Shown: positions 9,432 to 18,169, numbered from the stretch's first letter. The stretch: DNA of 64,000 nt from Ancylobacter oerskovii (GCF_018390555.1 NZ_JAHBGB010000002.1:620001-684000), one strand, 5' to 3'. The notes: generated from the sequence alone by a model not told the origin. Program-made: numbers and translations.

Positions 9432-9462
9432 GCAGGTTGGAAAGCAGCCGCAGCCGCCGGTT

Positions 9463-10053
9463 TCAGAAATACGGGCGCAGCGCCGTGGCGGCGTCGGCGG
9501 GGGGGCGCTTGAGATCGAAAGGCGCGACGAAGGTGCCGTTCTTGTCCATCAGATAGACGATGGCGGTGTGGTTCATGGTGTAGTCGCCATCCTGCCCCGG
9601 CACCTTCTGCGCATAGGCGCGGAACGCCTTGATCGCCGCCGTCACCTGCTCGGGCGTGCCGGTGAGGCCCTGTATGCTCGGGTGGAAGCTGCCGATATAG
9701 GACTTCATCACCTCGGGCGTATCGCGCTCGGGATCGACGGTGATGAACAGGCCCTGCACCTTGCGGGCATCCTCACCGAGATATTCGAACAGCTGCGACA
9801 TCTCGAACAGCGTGGTCGGGCAGATGTCCGGGCAGTGGGTGAAGCCGAAGAAGATGAGGGTCGGCTCGCCCTTGAAGGTCTCCTCATTGACCGGCTGACC
9901 GTCCTGGTCGACGAGGGAGAAGGCGCCGCCGACGCTCGCCTGCGTCGCGACCGGCGCCGGCGGCGGCAACAGCGCGAAGACCGAGACGGCGACGGCCGCC
10001 GCTCCCACGAGGAAGGCAGCGAGCACGAGAAGCAGGCGACGGCGAGCGGGCAT
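9463..10053 (-). CDS. SCO1/SenC family copper chaperone
   Basis: Delivers copper to the Cu-A site of cytochrome c oxidase, or acts as a thiol reductase, on the periplasmic side of the inner membrane. From ATG at 10053 the protein has 196 residues: one N-terminal membrane anchor (about residues 6-28) and a thioredoxin-fold domain. The copper ligands are visible as the CPDIC pair in TH-CPDIC-P and the distant His in YTMNHTA. A GTG 39 bases upstream would add a short extension, but the ATG places the anchor normally. A small membrane protein gene lies directly upstream on the same strand. No oxidase genes are in view. Confidence 0.92.
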   Translation of the reverse strand: MPARRRLLLVLAAFLVGAAAVAVSVFALLPPPAPVATQASVGGAFSLVDQDGQPVNEETFKGEPTLIFFGFTHCPDICPTTLFEMSQLFEYLGEDARKVQGLFITVDPERDTPEVMKSYIGSFHPSIQGLTGTPEQVTAAIKAFRAYAQKVPGQDGDYTMNHTAIVYLMDKNGTFVAPFDLKRPPADAATALRPYF

Positions 10054-10140
10054 GCACAGTCCACAGATCAAGAGCCAAGGCCGAGGGCGCACCGCCGCCG
10101 ACCCGCGCGAGCCCGCCCGCCCGAGGCGGCCGGTCCCGCC

Positions 10141-10338
10141 TCAGAAGCAATAGGCGATGCCGCTGGCAATCAGGTCAAAGAAAACGGCCGAACCGTGGCG
10201 CGCCCACAGGCCGATCGCCGCAGCCAGGAGCGCCGCGGCGAGAAGCGCACATCCGATCCGCACGGCCGAAGAAAACCAGTCCCGATTTCGCGGTGCCCCC
10301 GCCAGCGCGGGTATCGGCGTCCGCATTTTCTCGCCCAT
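10141..10338 (-). CDS. Small membrane protein, hypothetical (65 aa)
   Basis: From ATG at 10338 (GGGAG about 11 bases upstream) the product has 65 residues, with one clear hydrophobic helix (about 22-42) and a second hydrophobic end segment finishing Ile-Ala-Tyr-Cys-Phe. It precedes the SCO copper chaperone on the same strand, about 90 bp away, so the two may be co-transcribed and linked to respiratory-chain assembly. This is inferred from position only; no domain is recognised. Confidence 0.5.
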   Translation of the reverse strand: MGEKMRTPIPALAGAPRNRDWFSSAVRIGCALLAAALLAAAIGLWARHGSAVFFDLIASGIAYCF

Positions 10339-10509
10339 CTGCAGGAACTCCCGCCGGAACTTCGCGCGCCGGTCGGATTTTTTATACCATCCGCGACGCC
10401 GCTTCGTCACGGGAGGTCTTGCTCAACAGCTTCTTCACATTTGATCGACTATTGACTTTAGGCTCGCCGCCGTCGTCGATAATGGGCGTTGCGAGGGAGA
10501 CCGCATCCG

Positions 10510-12651
10510 ATGGCCAAGGCTGGCGCTTCCGACGAACCGAGCCCGCGCGGCCAGGCGCCCCTGGCGCGGCTGTCGCCCTGGGGCGAGGACGCGGACCTGC
10601 GCACCTCCCTCGATTTCCTCAGCGACGGCTTCGCCCTGTTCGACGACAATGACCGCCTCGTCATCCACAATGCCCGCTTTCTCGAGCTGTTTCCCTTCCT
10701 CTCGGTGCTCGGCGACCTCGAGGGCCTGAACTTCTTCGCGCTCGCCTCGGTCCCCTGCGGCGAATGGAGCCGGGTGGGCGACCCCGACGCCTATGTTGCC
10801 GAACGCATGCGCCGCCACCACCTCGCCGATGGCGAGGCCTTCGACATCCCGCTGGAAAACGGCGGCTGGGCCCGGGTGCGCGAACGCCGCACCCCCGCCG
10901 GCGGCATCGTCTCCACCTGGACCGACATCAGCGAGCTCAAGACCGTCGAGCAGAAGCTGCGCGACGCCATCAACGGCATCGGCGAGGGCTTCGTGCTGCT
11001 CGATCCCAACGGATCGATCATCCTCGCCAACGCCTCGATGAACCGCCTCTTCGCCACGGCGGACGTGACGCTGCGGAATGGAGGGCGCTTCGGCACCGCC
11101 ATAGAGACCGCGCAGCAGGCCGGCCTGTTCGGTCCCGGCACCAGCCCCGAGACACTCGCCCTTCTCGCCGGCAGCGCCGACAGCGATGCCGAGCCGCGGG
11201 TGGAGATCGAGCTCGGCAACGGCTCCTGGCTGCTCGCCGGCCACCGGCGCATGGAGGATGGCTGCCTCGCCGCCATCTGGACCGACGTCACCGTGCAGAA
11301 GCGCCGCGAGCAGGAGCTCATCGAGGCGCGGGCGCAGCTCGAGCAGCAGGCCGCCGCGCTCGCCGACTTCGCCCGGCTGGTGTCGCGGCAGGCCCGCAGC
11401 GACGCCCTGACCGGGCTACCCAACCGCTTCGCGCTGGAAGAGCGCCTCGACCTGCTGCTCACCGAGGAAACCCAGCCGGAACTCTGGCTGAGCTTCATCG
11501 ACATCGACCACTTCAAGACCGTCAACGACCTGGTCGGCCATGCCGCCGGCGACCGGCTGCTCATCGACTTCGCCCAGTTCCTGCGCAGCCAGATGCGCGC
11601 CGACGACCTGATCGTCCGCATCGGCGGCGACAGTTTCGCGGTGCTGCTGATCGACCTCGACGAGACCGAGGCGCAGCGCATCGCCTCGCGCATCGCCACC
11701 GCCGCCCGCAGCCATCCGTTCCTGATCGACGGGCACAGCTTCGCGCTCAGCGTCAGCATCGGCCTCGCACGCGCCGGCGGGCCGGGTTCCTCGGCGAGCG
11801 CCCTGCTGGTGCGCGCCGATACCGCCTGCTGCGTGGCCAAGGAATCCGGCCGCGACCGGGTGCAGATCTACGACACCGGCGACCCCAAGGTCTCCGACAC
11901 CCATGACCGGACCGGCTGGGCGGAGCGGATCCGCAGCGCGCTCGAACTCGACCGGCTCATCCTCGAATTGCAGGCCATCGTCGACGCGGAGGGCGAGACG
12001 CTCGGCTATGAGGCGCTGATCCGGCTCGGCGACGACGAGGGCGAGGTGCACGGCCCCGGCCATTTCCTGCCCGCCGCCCGCCGGCTGGGCCTGATGCGGC
12101 GGATCGACAGCTGGGTGTGCCGGCGCGCCGTCTCCTATGCCGCCCGCCTGCAGCGGCGTGGCGTGGCGCGCTATATTTCGGTCAATATCGGCGCGCGCAC
12201 CCTCGCCGATCCCGGCTTCCAGAAGGAGCTGGTGCAGCTGCTGGACCTGCATCCCGGCTGCGAGCCGGCGCTGCGGGTCGAGATCACCGAGACCGAGGCC
12301 GTGCACAGCCTCAACGAGATCACCGAGTTCCTCGCGCTGCTGCGTGGGCGCGGCATCCGCACCTATCTCGACGATTTCGGCAATGGCTACAATTCCTTCG
12401 ACTCGCTCAAGCAGCTGCCGGTCGACGGCATCAAGATCGACTGGCGCGTCACCCGCGACCTGCTGGAAGACCCGATCGACGAGGCGCTGATGAAGGCGGC
12501 GATCTCCATCGCCCATTCGCTCGACCTCGAGCTCGTCGCCGAAGGCGTGGAGACCGACGCCCAGCTCGGCAAGCTGCGCGAGCTCGGCGTCACGAAATAT
12601 CAGGGCTTCTATTTCCATCGCCCGCAGGTGGCCGAGGCGACCCTCGGCTGA
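10510..12651 (+). CDS. PAS-PAS-GGDEF-EAL protein, probably a c-di-GMP phosphodiesterase
   Basis: A signalling protein of 713 residues. Two PAS-like sensor domains (about 30-140 and 150-265) are followed by a coiled linker, a GGDEF domain (about 295-455) and an EAL domain (about 470-710). The GGDEF site reads GGDSF, so the catalytic glutamate is replaced by serine and cyclase activity is unlikely. The EAL domain keeps its metal and catalytic residues: Glu of YEALIRL, Asn of SVNIG, Glu of EITETE, the DD of LDDFGNGY, Lys of GIKID and Glu of AEGVET. No membrane segment is seen, so it is probably cytoplasmic. The start is ATG at 10510, ten bases after GCGAGGGAG. It converges on the ABC operon. Confidence 0.9.
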   Translation: MAKAGASDEPSPRGQAPLARLSPWGEDADLRTSLDFLSDGFALFDDNDRLVIHNARFLELFPFLSVLGDLEGLNFFALASVPCGEWSRVGDPDAYVAERMRRHHLADGEAFDIPLENGGWARVRERRTPAGGIVSTWTDISELKTVEQKLRDAINGIGEGFVLLDPNGSIILANASMNRLFATADVTLRNGGRFGTAIETAQQAGLFGPGTSPETLALLAGSADSDAEPRVEIELGNGSWLLAGHRRMEDGCLAAIWTDVTVQKRREQELIEARAQLEQQAAALADFARLVSRQARSDALTGLPNRFALEERLDLLLTEETQPELWLSFIDIDHFKTVNDLVGHAAGDRLLIDFAQFLRSQMRADDLIVRIGGDSFAVLLIDLDETEAQRIASRIATAARSHPFLIDGHSFALSVSIGLARAGGPGSSASALLVRADTACCVAKESGRDRVQIYDTGDPKVSDTHDRTGWAERIRSALELDRLILELQAIVDAEGETLGYEALIRLGDDEGEVHGPGHFLPAARRLGLMRRIDSWVCRRAVSYAARLQRRGVARYISVNIGARTLADPGFQKELVQLLDLHPGCEPALRVEITETEAVHSLNEITEFLALLRGRGIRTYLDDFGNGYNSFDSLKQLPVDGIKIDWRVTRDLLEDPIDEALMKAAISIAHSLDLELVAEGVETDAQLGKLRELGVTKYQGFYFHRPQVAEATLG

Positions 12652-12695
12652 CGCCGCGCGCGCCGATCCTCTCCTTCGGGCGCGTCACTCCCGCA

Positions 12696-13835
12696 TCACT
12701 CCGAGGCGTCGAGCAGCACCGCCTCGCCGAGATCGAAGGCCAGCGCCAGCGGCGCGCCGACCGGGGCGCCGGCCACGATGTCGGAGCCGGTCACCCGCGT
12801 CTCGACCAGGCCGATCCCCTCCACCACCACGCGGGTGATGGTGTGCGAGCCCTGGTAGATGTGGGCGTCCACCTTGCCGGTGACGATGTTCGGCCCGGCC
12901 TCGCCGGGCGCGGCCGGGCGCACATGCTCCGGCCGCAGGAAGGCGCGCACCTGCCGGCCCGGCGCGAAGCCGGCGGCGGGCATCGCCGGGAAGACCAGCG
13001 GACCGGCGCCGGGCAGCACCAGCGACGCGATGCCGTCCTTCACCTCGCAGCGGCCCGGCGGCAGGGCGTTGATCTCGCCGATGAAGGAGGCGACGAAGCC
13101 GTTGGCCGGCTGGCGGTAGAGCTCGATCGGCGTCGCGACCTGCTGCACCGAGCCCTTGTTCATCACCACGATGCGGTCGGAGAGCGACAGCGCCTCGCCC
13201 TGGTCGTGGGTGACGAAGATGGTGGTGAGCCCGGTCTTGCGGTGCAGCTCGGAGAGCTCGACCTGCATCTGGGCGCGCAGGTTCTTGTCGAGCGCCGAGA
13301 GCGGCTCGTCGAGCAGGAGCACCTTGGGCCGGATGACGATGGCGCGGGCCAGCGCCACGCGTTGCTGCTGGCCGCCGGACAGCTGGCGCACGCGGCGATT
13401 CTCGAAGCCGTCGAGCTTCATCATCGCGATGGCGCGGGCGACCTCCTGCTCCACCTGCGCCGCCGGCAGCTTACGCATCTTCAGGCCGAAGGCGATGTTG
13501 TCGCGGACGTTCATATGCGGGAACAGCGCATAGGACTGGAACACCATGCCGATGTCGCGCCGGTAGGGCTCGAGACCGGTGATGTCGGCGCCGTCGACGA
13601 CGATCCTGCCAGCGGTGGGGGTGACGAAGCCGGCGATCATGCCGAGCAGGGTCGACTTGCCGCAGCCGGACGGGCCGAGCAGGGTGACGAACTCGCCCTT
13701 GGCGATGGTGAGCGACACGTCGGCGACGCCGACCGCCGCGCCGAAATCCTTGCGCACCCGCACGATGTCGACGGCGCTGCCGGCCTCCGGCGACGGGTTG
13801 AAGGTGTTCGCTTGCTGGGTGGGCGTGGCAGTCAT
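12696..13835 (-). CDS. ABC transporter ATP-binding protein, spermidine/putrescine type (PotA-like)
   Basis: The energising subunit of an importer. The 379-residue protein has Walker A GPSGCGKST, the Q-loop FQSYALFPH, the signature LSGGQQQR, Walker B VLLLDEP and the switch His in VTHDQ. A TOBE domain in the last 100 residues is typical of polyamine and iron types. It is the last gene of a leftward run: binding protein (16003), two permeases (14662, 13859), then this gene. The gap to the upstream permease is only 23 bp. The substrate class is inferred from family membership and gene set, and could be any small cation or organic amine. Confidence 0.92.
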   Translation of the reverse strand: MTATPTQQANTFNPSPEAGSAVDIVRVRKDFGAAVGVADVSLTIAKGEFVTLLGPSGCGKSTLLGMIAGFVTPTAGRIVVDGADITGLEPYRRDIGMVFQSYALFPHMNVRDNIAFGLKMRKLPAAQVEQEVARAIAMMKLDGFENRRVRQLSGGQQQRVALARAIVIRPKVLLLDEPLSALDKNLRAQMQVELSELHRKTGLTTIFVTHDQGEALSLSDRIVVMNKGSVQQVATPIELYRQPANGFVASFIGEINALPPGRCEVKDGIASLVLPGAGPLVFPAMPAAGFAPGRQVRAFLRPEHVRPAAPGEAGPNIVTGKVDAHIYQGSHTITRVVVEGIGLVETRVTGSDIVAGAPVGAPLALAFDLGEAVLLDASE

Positions 13836-13858
13836 GGGATCAGGCGTCTCCGGCAGTT

Positions 13859-14650
13859 TCAGTGCGTGTCGATGGCGAGGACGCGGCGCAGACCGATGGT
13901 GCGGTCGGCCACCAGCATGATGAGCGTGGTGGCGATGATGAGCAGCGCCGAGATCGCCGACACGGTGGGGTCGGCATATTCGCGGATGTAGTTGTACATG
14001 GCGACCGGCAGCGTCTGGGTGCGCGAGCCGGTGACATAGAGCGAGGCGGTGAACTCGGTGAGCGACAGCACCGCGGCGATCAGCCAGCCGCCCGCCATGC
14101 CCGGCACCACCAGCGGCAGGGTGATCCTTGTGAGCACCTGCCACGGCGAGGCGCCGAGATTGGCGGCGGCGCGCGCCAGCGCCGGGTCGATATTGGCGAG
14201 GCTGACATGCACCGCCCGCGTGACGAACGGCATGACCAGCACCATGTGGGCCAGCACGATCATCACATAGCCCTGCTGCAGCCGGAAGGCGCCGCCGAGC
14301 AGCAGGAAGCCGAAGCCGAGGGTGAAGTGCGGGATGATCAGCGGCGACCACAGCACGCCTTCCAGCAGGCCGCGGCCGCGGAACTCGTAGTGATGGATCA
14401 GCCAGGCGAAGGCGGAGCCGACGATCAGCGCCAGCGTCGAGGCGCAGGCGGTGACGATCAGCCCGTTCTTGAAGGCGAGCTGGAAGTCCGGGTAGCTCAC
14501 CGCCTTGGCGTACCAGTCGAACGAGACGCCCTGCGGCGGGAAGGCGAGGATCTCGGTGGGGTTCACCGAGGTCATCAGCACGACGATGGTCGGCAGCGTC
14601 ATATAGGTCAGCAGCGCGACCACCAGGCTCCAGAAGGCGAAAGAGCGCAT
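13859..14650 (-). CDS. ABC transporter permease, PotC/YdcV type
   Basis: An inner-membrane channel subunit of 263 residues with about six hydrophobic helices. The coupling motif AANLGASPWQVLTRITLPLVVPG (EAA loop), near residues 165-187, contacts the ATPase. The start ATG is at 14650, 11 bp downstream of the end of the other permease, so the two are surely co-transcribed and form the heterodimeric channel. Confidence 0.92.
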   Translation of the reverse strand: MRSFAFWSLVVALLTYMTLPTIVVLMTSVNPTEILAFPPQGVSFDWYAKAVSYPDFQLAFKNGLIVTACASTLALIVGSAFAWLIHHYEFRGRGLLEGVLWSPLIIPHFTLGFGFLLLGGAFRLQQGYVMIVLAHMVLVMPFVTRAVHVSLANIDPALARAAANLGASPWQVLTRITLPLVVPGMAGGWLIAAVLSLTEFTASLYVTGSRTQTLPVAMYNYIREYADPTVSAISALLIIATTLIMLVADRTIGLRRVLAIDTH

Positions 14651-14661
14651 CGGCTTGCTCC

Positions 14662-15519
14662 TCAATGAACCGCGAGGCGCCGCTCGATGCGGCTGGTGAC
14701 GCCCTTCATCAGCGCGAGGCTGCCGAGGGCGCAGACGAGGGCGATCAGGCTCAGCGTCGCGGCGAAGGGCAGGTTCAGCACCGAGAAGCCCTGCAGATAG
14801 GCGAGGTTGGAGATCATCAGGATCTTGCCGCCGCCGATCAGCTGCGGGGTGGAGAAGGCGCTCATGGTCCAGGCGAACACCACCACGATGCCCGACAGGA
14901 TGCCCGGCACGGTCAGCGGCAGGGTGATGCGCCAGAACACCGCCGTCGGCGAGGCGCCGAGATTGGCGGCGGCCTTCTCGCAGTCGCGGTCGACATGGGC
15001 GATGGCGGTGGCGAGCAGGATGATCATCACCGGCATGGAGAACTGCACCAGCGCCACCACCACGCCGAAGCGGGTGTACATGAGCTGGATCGGCATATCG
15101 ATGAGGCCGAGCTTGCGCAGGATCGAATTGATGAAGCCGTCGGTGCCCAGCGTGAGCATCCACGAGAAGGTGCGCACGATCTCGCCGGTGAACAACGGGG
15201 TGATGGAAAGCGAGACGAGGGCCGAGCGCACCCAGTCCCGCTTCGCCCGCACCAGCGCATAGGCGACCGGATAGGACGCGAGCAGCGAGAAGATGGCGGT
15301 GAGCAGGCTGATGAAGAAGGTGTCGGCCAGCACCCACCAGTAGATCGGCTTGTTGAGGGCGGCGAAATTGGCCAGCGTGAAGCCGCCGACATTCAGCGAG
15401 CCGGGAATGAACTCGCGCACGCTGTATTGCAGCACCTCGAAGATGGCGGCGGCAAGGATCACCGCGGTGAGCACCGCCGGCGCCAGGAAGGTGATGAAGA
15501 AGGGGCGTTTGGCGAGCAT
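14662..15519 (-). CDS. ABC transporter permease, PotB type
   Basis: The first permease of the polyamine-type importer, with 285 residues. An N-terminal helix at about 9-30 is followed by five more. The EAA coupling loop reads AAANLGASPTAVFWRITLP near residue 190. It lies between the binding-protein gene, about 480 bp away across a repeat-rich gap, and the second permease 11 bp downstream. Confidence 0.92.
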   Translation of the reverse strand: MLAKRPFFITFLAPAVLTAVILAAAIFEVLQYSVREFIPGSLNVGGFTLANFAALNKPIYWWVLADTFFISLLTAIFSLLASYPVAYALVRAKRDWVRSALVSLSITPLFTGEIVRTFSWMLTLGTDGFINSILRKLGLIDMPIQLMYTRFGVVVALVQFSMPVMIILLATAIAHVDRDCEKAAANLGASPTAVFWRITLPLTVPGILSGIVVVFAWTMSAFSTPQLIGGGKILMISNLAYLQGFSVLNLPFAATLSLIALVCALGSLALMKGVTSRIERRLAVH

Positions 15520-15590
15520 CGGGCCTTCGGTCGGGTTGGGGCGGACGGGTGGCGGATGGGCGGGCGGCGGTCGGGAGAGTACGGCACGTT

Positions 15591-15883
15591 CCCTCTCCCC
15601 GTCGGGAGAGGGGTCTTCAACGCTTCCCGGTCGCGTCTCCCCTCACCGGCCCGCTTTGCGGGCCACCTCTCCGTCGAAACCGGACATTTCCGGTTTCGAC
15701 CTTGCAGGAACCGAACTCGGCAACAGCCGGGTTCGGGCGGGGAGAGGAAAGGAAAGCGGCGGCGGAATGGAGCCCTCCCTCCGCGACAGCGTCGTCATGC
15801 CCGGGCTTACCCCGGGCATCCACGTCCTGGGCCCGGAGTACCGGGAGGAAGTCGTGGATGGCCGGGTCAAGCCCGGCCATGAC
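15591..15883. repeat. Mosaic of palindromic intergenic repeats
   Basis: The 480-bp gap between the binding-protein and permease genes carries several dyads. These are CCCTCTCCC-GTC-GGGAGAGGG-type at 15591-15613, CCCGC-TTTG-CGGG near 15650, GAAACCGGA-CAT-TTCCGGTTTC near 15676, ATGCCCGGG-CTTAC-CCCGGGCAT near 15796, and GGATGGCCGGG-TCAAG-CCCGGCCATGA near 15854. The last two are inverted relatives of each other, both flanked by (C)GTC and CACG. Such mosaics are common intergenic elements in Rhizobiales and may form mRNA stems that lower permease expression relative to the binding protein. Confidence 0.7.
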
Positions 15884-16002
15884 GTCGTTCTCGTCGGGCG
15901 ATCGCCCAGAGCGACCTCCCGGCGGTGACCGGGAGCCGGCCCGGGCGACGAGCCAGTGATGGCAGCCGGCAGCGCGACGCCGCCGGCCGTCCTCTCCGCG
16001 GA

Positions 16003-17028
16003 TCAGTGCATCATGTTCTCGGTGAACCACGCCTTCCACTGCGGCAGCAGGGTGGCGTAGGTCTTGTCGTCGAGGACGATGGCACCCTTCTCGATCGCCT
16101 CCTGGCTGGTGAAGATGCCGGGCAGCTTGGCGATTTCCGGGTCCAGTTTGGCTTCGCCGCTCATCGGCGAGCACTTGTGGAAGTTGCACAGCTTGGCCAG
16201 CATTTCCGGCTCGAGCGCGATGTTGAGGAACTGCTCGGCCAGCGCCTTCTTCTTCGAGTTCTTGTTGATGCCCCACACATCGGTGCCGGCAACCGCGCCT
16301 TCCTTCGGCACGTCGATCTGGATCGGGATACCGAGCTTCTGGATGTGGTAGCCGTTGATGTTGAGCAGCACCTGCACCGGGGTCTCGCCGGTGCGGATGA
16401 GGTTCTGGCTGGTGGCGTCCGACTGGTAGAAGGCCTTGATGCTCTTCTTCAGCTCGAGCAGCTTCGGCTTCACCTTGTCCCACTCCTCCGGCTTCACGCC
16501 GGCGAGCTTGGTGGCGGCGATGATGACGTGGCTCGGGTCGAAGTCGGGCAGGCCGAGCTTGCCGGCGACTTCCGCCCCCCACAGGGCCTCCCAGCTGTCG
16601 ATCTTGAAATCCTTCGGCATCAGATCCGTGCGGAAGGCCGGCGTATAGACATAGACATAATCCGCGACCGTGTAGTCGGAACGCTTCGCCATCGGGTAGA
16701 GCTTGGCGGCGTTCGGGATCTTCGACCAGTCCAGCTTCTCCATCAGCCCGTCGGAATGATAGAGATAGCCGACATGAGCGGTGGTGTTGACGAGGTCGGA
16801 CTCGGGGTTGTCGCGGGCGACCTTCGCCTTGGCGAGACGGTCCAGCGTGCCGCCGGTGATGTACTCCACCTCGACGCCGGTGCGCTTGGTGAACTCCTTG
16901 CCGACGATGGCGACGCCTTCCTTCCAGTTGCCACCCCAGGTGCTGATCACCAGCTTCTCCTGGGCCGAGGCGACGGTCGCCGACGCTACGACCGCCAACG
17001 CGCCGAGCGCGAGTGCAAGCTTCTTCAT
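16003..17028 (-). CDS. Periplasmic binding protein of polyamine-type ABC importer (PotD-like)
   Basis: Captures the substrate for the importer encoded downstream. The 341-residue protein has a signal peptide ending Ala-Ser-Ala-Gln near residue 20, then the family 1/PotD-type fold (ISTWGGNWKEG near the start of the mature protein; the TDVWGINKNSKKK segment later). ATG at 17028 has GAGGTGG 5-6 bases upstream. It lies downstream of the D-2-hydroxyacid dehydrogenase gene and upstream of the permeases. The ligand is unknown, but the neighbourhood suggests the compound degraded by the adjoining catabolic genes rather than a general polyamine. Confidence 0.9.
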   Translation of the reverse strand: MKKLALALGALAVVASATVASAQEKLVISTWGGNWKEGVAIVGKEFTKRTGVEVEYITGGTLDRLAKAKVARDNPESDLVNTTAHVGYLYHSDGLMEKLDWSKIPNAAKLYPMAKRSDYTVADYVYVYTPAFRTDLMPKDFKIDSWEALWGAEVAGKLGLPDFDPSHVIIAATKLAGVKPEEWDKVKPKLLELKKSIKAFYQSDATSQNLIRTGETPVQVLLNINGYHIQKLGIPIQIDVPKEGAVAGTDVWGINKNSKKKALAEQFLNIALEPEMLAKLCNFHKCSPMSGEAKLDPEIAKLPGIFTSQEAIEKGAIVLDDKTYATLLPQWKAWFTENMMH

Positions 17029-17113
17029 AGTTCCACCTCTCTTCATTGGGCGGCTTGAGCCGCCGGATTTTCCGGCCGCGACATCGTTGGCCGCGGCACC
17101 TCCCGCACGCGGC

Positions 17114-18049
17114 CTAGTAGCCGCGGGCGGGATCGATCTCGTGCAGCGGCGGCCGGCCGGCGCGCACGCGGCGTATGCTCTCGGCGACGTCGCGGGCGGC
17201 CAGCGCCGGCACGGTGATGCTCGCCATGTGCGGGGTGATGAACACGTTGTCCAAGGCCCAGAACGGGTGCCCGGGCGGCAGCGGCTCGACATTGAACACG
17301 TCGAGCGTCGCCTCGGCGAGGCGGCCGGAGGTGAGCGCGGCGACCAGCGCGTCCTCGTCGACCACCGGCCCGCGCGAGGCGTTGACGAATTTGGCGCCCT
17401 TCGGCATCAGCGCCAGCTCGGCGGCGCCGAGGAGACCGCGCGACTCTTTCGTCAGCGGGATGAGGCTGACGAGGATCTCGCTTTCCTTCAGGATGGTCTC
17501 CAGCCCCTCGCGGCCGGTGAGCGAGCGCACGCCGGGGATGGACTTTTGTGAGCGCGACCAGCCGGAAACCGTGTAGCCCATCTGCGCCAGCATGGCGGCG
17601 GCGGGCGCGCCGAGCTCGCCGAGGCCGAGCACGCCGACCTTGATGTCGGCGAGCGGGCGGGGATGCACATATTCCCACTCGCCGCGCCGCTTGGCGCGCT
17701 CGAAGACGTGCATGTCGCGGGCGTAGCGGGTGACGGCGAACACGACGTAGCTCGTCATCATCGCCGTCATGCCGGTGTCGTTGAGGCGCGAGAAATACAC
17801 CGGCACCAGATCGTCGCGATTGACCAGCCGGTCGACGCCGGCACCGAGATTGGTGACCAGCTTCAGGTTGGGAAAGCGGGCGAAGAAACCGTCCGGCGGC
17901 GTCCAGGCGAGGACGTAATGCACCTCGGCGGGGTCGCCGACCTCGGGATCGACGCGGAAATCGAGATCCGGCAGTTCGGCCGCGAGCGCCGCGCGCCACT
18001 CCTCGGCGCTGTCGACAGGGCTGTAGAAGACGAGCGCATCGCGTCCCAT
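17114..18049 (-). CDS. D-2-hydroxyacid dehydrogenase (GhrA-like)
   Basis: An NAD(P)H-dependent reductase or dehydrogenase of 2-keto/2-hydroxy acids such as glyoxylate, hydroxypyruvate or longer keto acids. Of 311 residues, the Rossmann motif GLGELG lies near residue 143. The catalytic triad is an Arg in NASRGPVVDED, a Glu in FNVEPLPPGHP and a His in TPHMAS, all in their usual order. The ATG at 18049 overlaps the stop of a 15-codon frame (TGATG), and its ribosome site GGAGG lies inside that frame, so translation is probably coupled. In the locus it could interconvert a keto acid released by the pathway. Confidence 0.9.
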   Translation of the reverse strand: MGRDALVFYSPVDSAEEWRAALAAELPDLDFRVDPEVGDPAEVHYVLAWTPPDGFFARFPNLKLVTNLGAGVDRLVNRDDLVPVYFSRLNDTGMTAMMTSYVVFAVTRYARDMHVFERAKRRGEWEYVHPRPLADIKVGVLGLGELGAPAAAMLAQMGYTVSGWSRSQKSIPGVRSLTGREGLETILKESEILVSLIPLTKESRGLLGAAELALMPKGAKFVNASRGPVVDEDALVAALTSGRLAEATLDVFNVEPLPPGHPFWALDNVFITPHMASITVPALAARDVAESIRRVRAGRPPLHEIDPARGY

Positions 18050-18096
18050 CAGAAGGCCTCCATGGTGAGGCGCACAGGGTCGGCGAAGCGCTGCAT
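18049..18096 (-). CDS. Possible 15-residue leader peptide coupled to the dehydrogenase
   Basis: A tiny frame, MQRFADPVRLTMEAF, begins at ATG 18096 after a GACAGGAG ribosome site and ends in TGATG, which overlaps the dehydrogenase start. It is the first translatable frame after the probable promoter and palindrome at 18121. It may serve translational coupling. There is no run of regulatory codons, so classical attenuation is not indicated. Confidence 0.35.
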   Translation of the reverse strand: MQRFADPVRLTMEAF

Positions 18097-18120
18097 CGGG
18101 GGCAACTCCTGTCGGTGCTT

Positions 18121-18135
18121 TTTCCTGTCAGGAAA
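18121..18135. promoter_or_regulatory. Perfect palindrome, LysR-type T-N11-A box
   Basis: TTTCCTGTCAGGAAA is a perfect dyad (7+1+7) containing the T-N11-A spacing typical of LysR-family operators. It lies about 25 bp upstream of the leader frame, downstream of an AT-rich stretch (18155-18170) that could be the promoter of the dehydrogenase-importer operon. A near copy stands before the monooxygenase gene at 20368. Confidence 0.55.
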
Positions 18136-18169
18136 TGTTGCGACTGCCGGCTGAATAGAAAAATACTTT

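Larger units (their letters stand above)
7246..9462. other. 2.2-kb region without a credible gene
   Basis: No frame in this region looks like a known protein, and the open frames on both strands have the composition expected of GC-rich non-coding DNA. Part of the stretch is made of decayed tandem repeats, entered separately. It may be intergenic filler left by gene decay, or it may carry unrecognised RNA. Confidence 0.5.

Noticed and set aside
8876..10455. Several long frames across the repeat region and the SCO gene
   Set aside because: They are low-complexity Arg/Ala/Gly-rich translations without ribosome sites or domains and conflict with the real SCO gene.
12696..14351. A 551-residue fusion of an N-terminal extension with the ATPase
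   Set aside because: The first 170 or so residues are an out-of-frame reading of the permease gene. The ATPase starts at ATG 13835 with its normal N-terminus.
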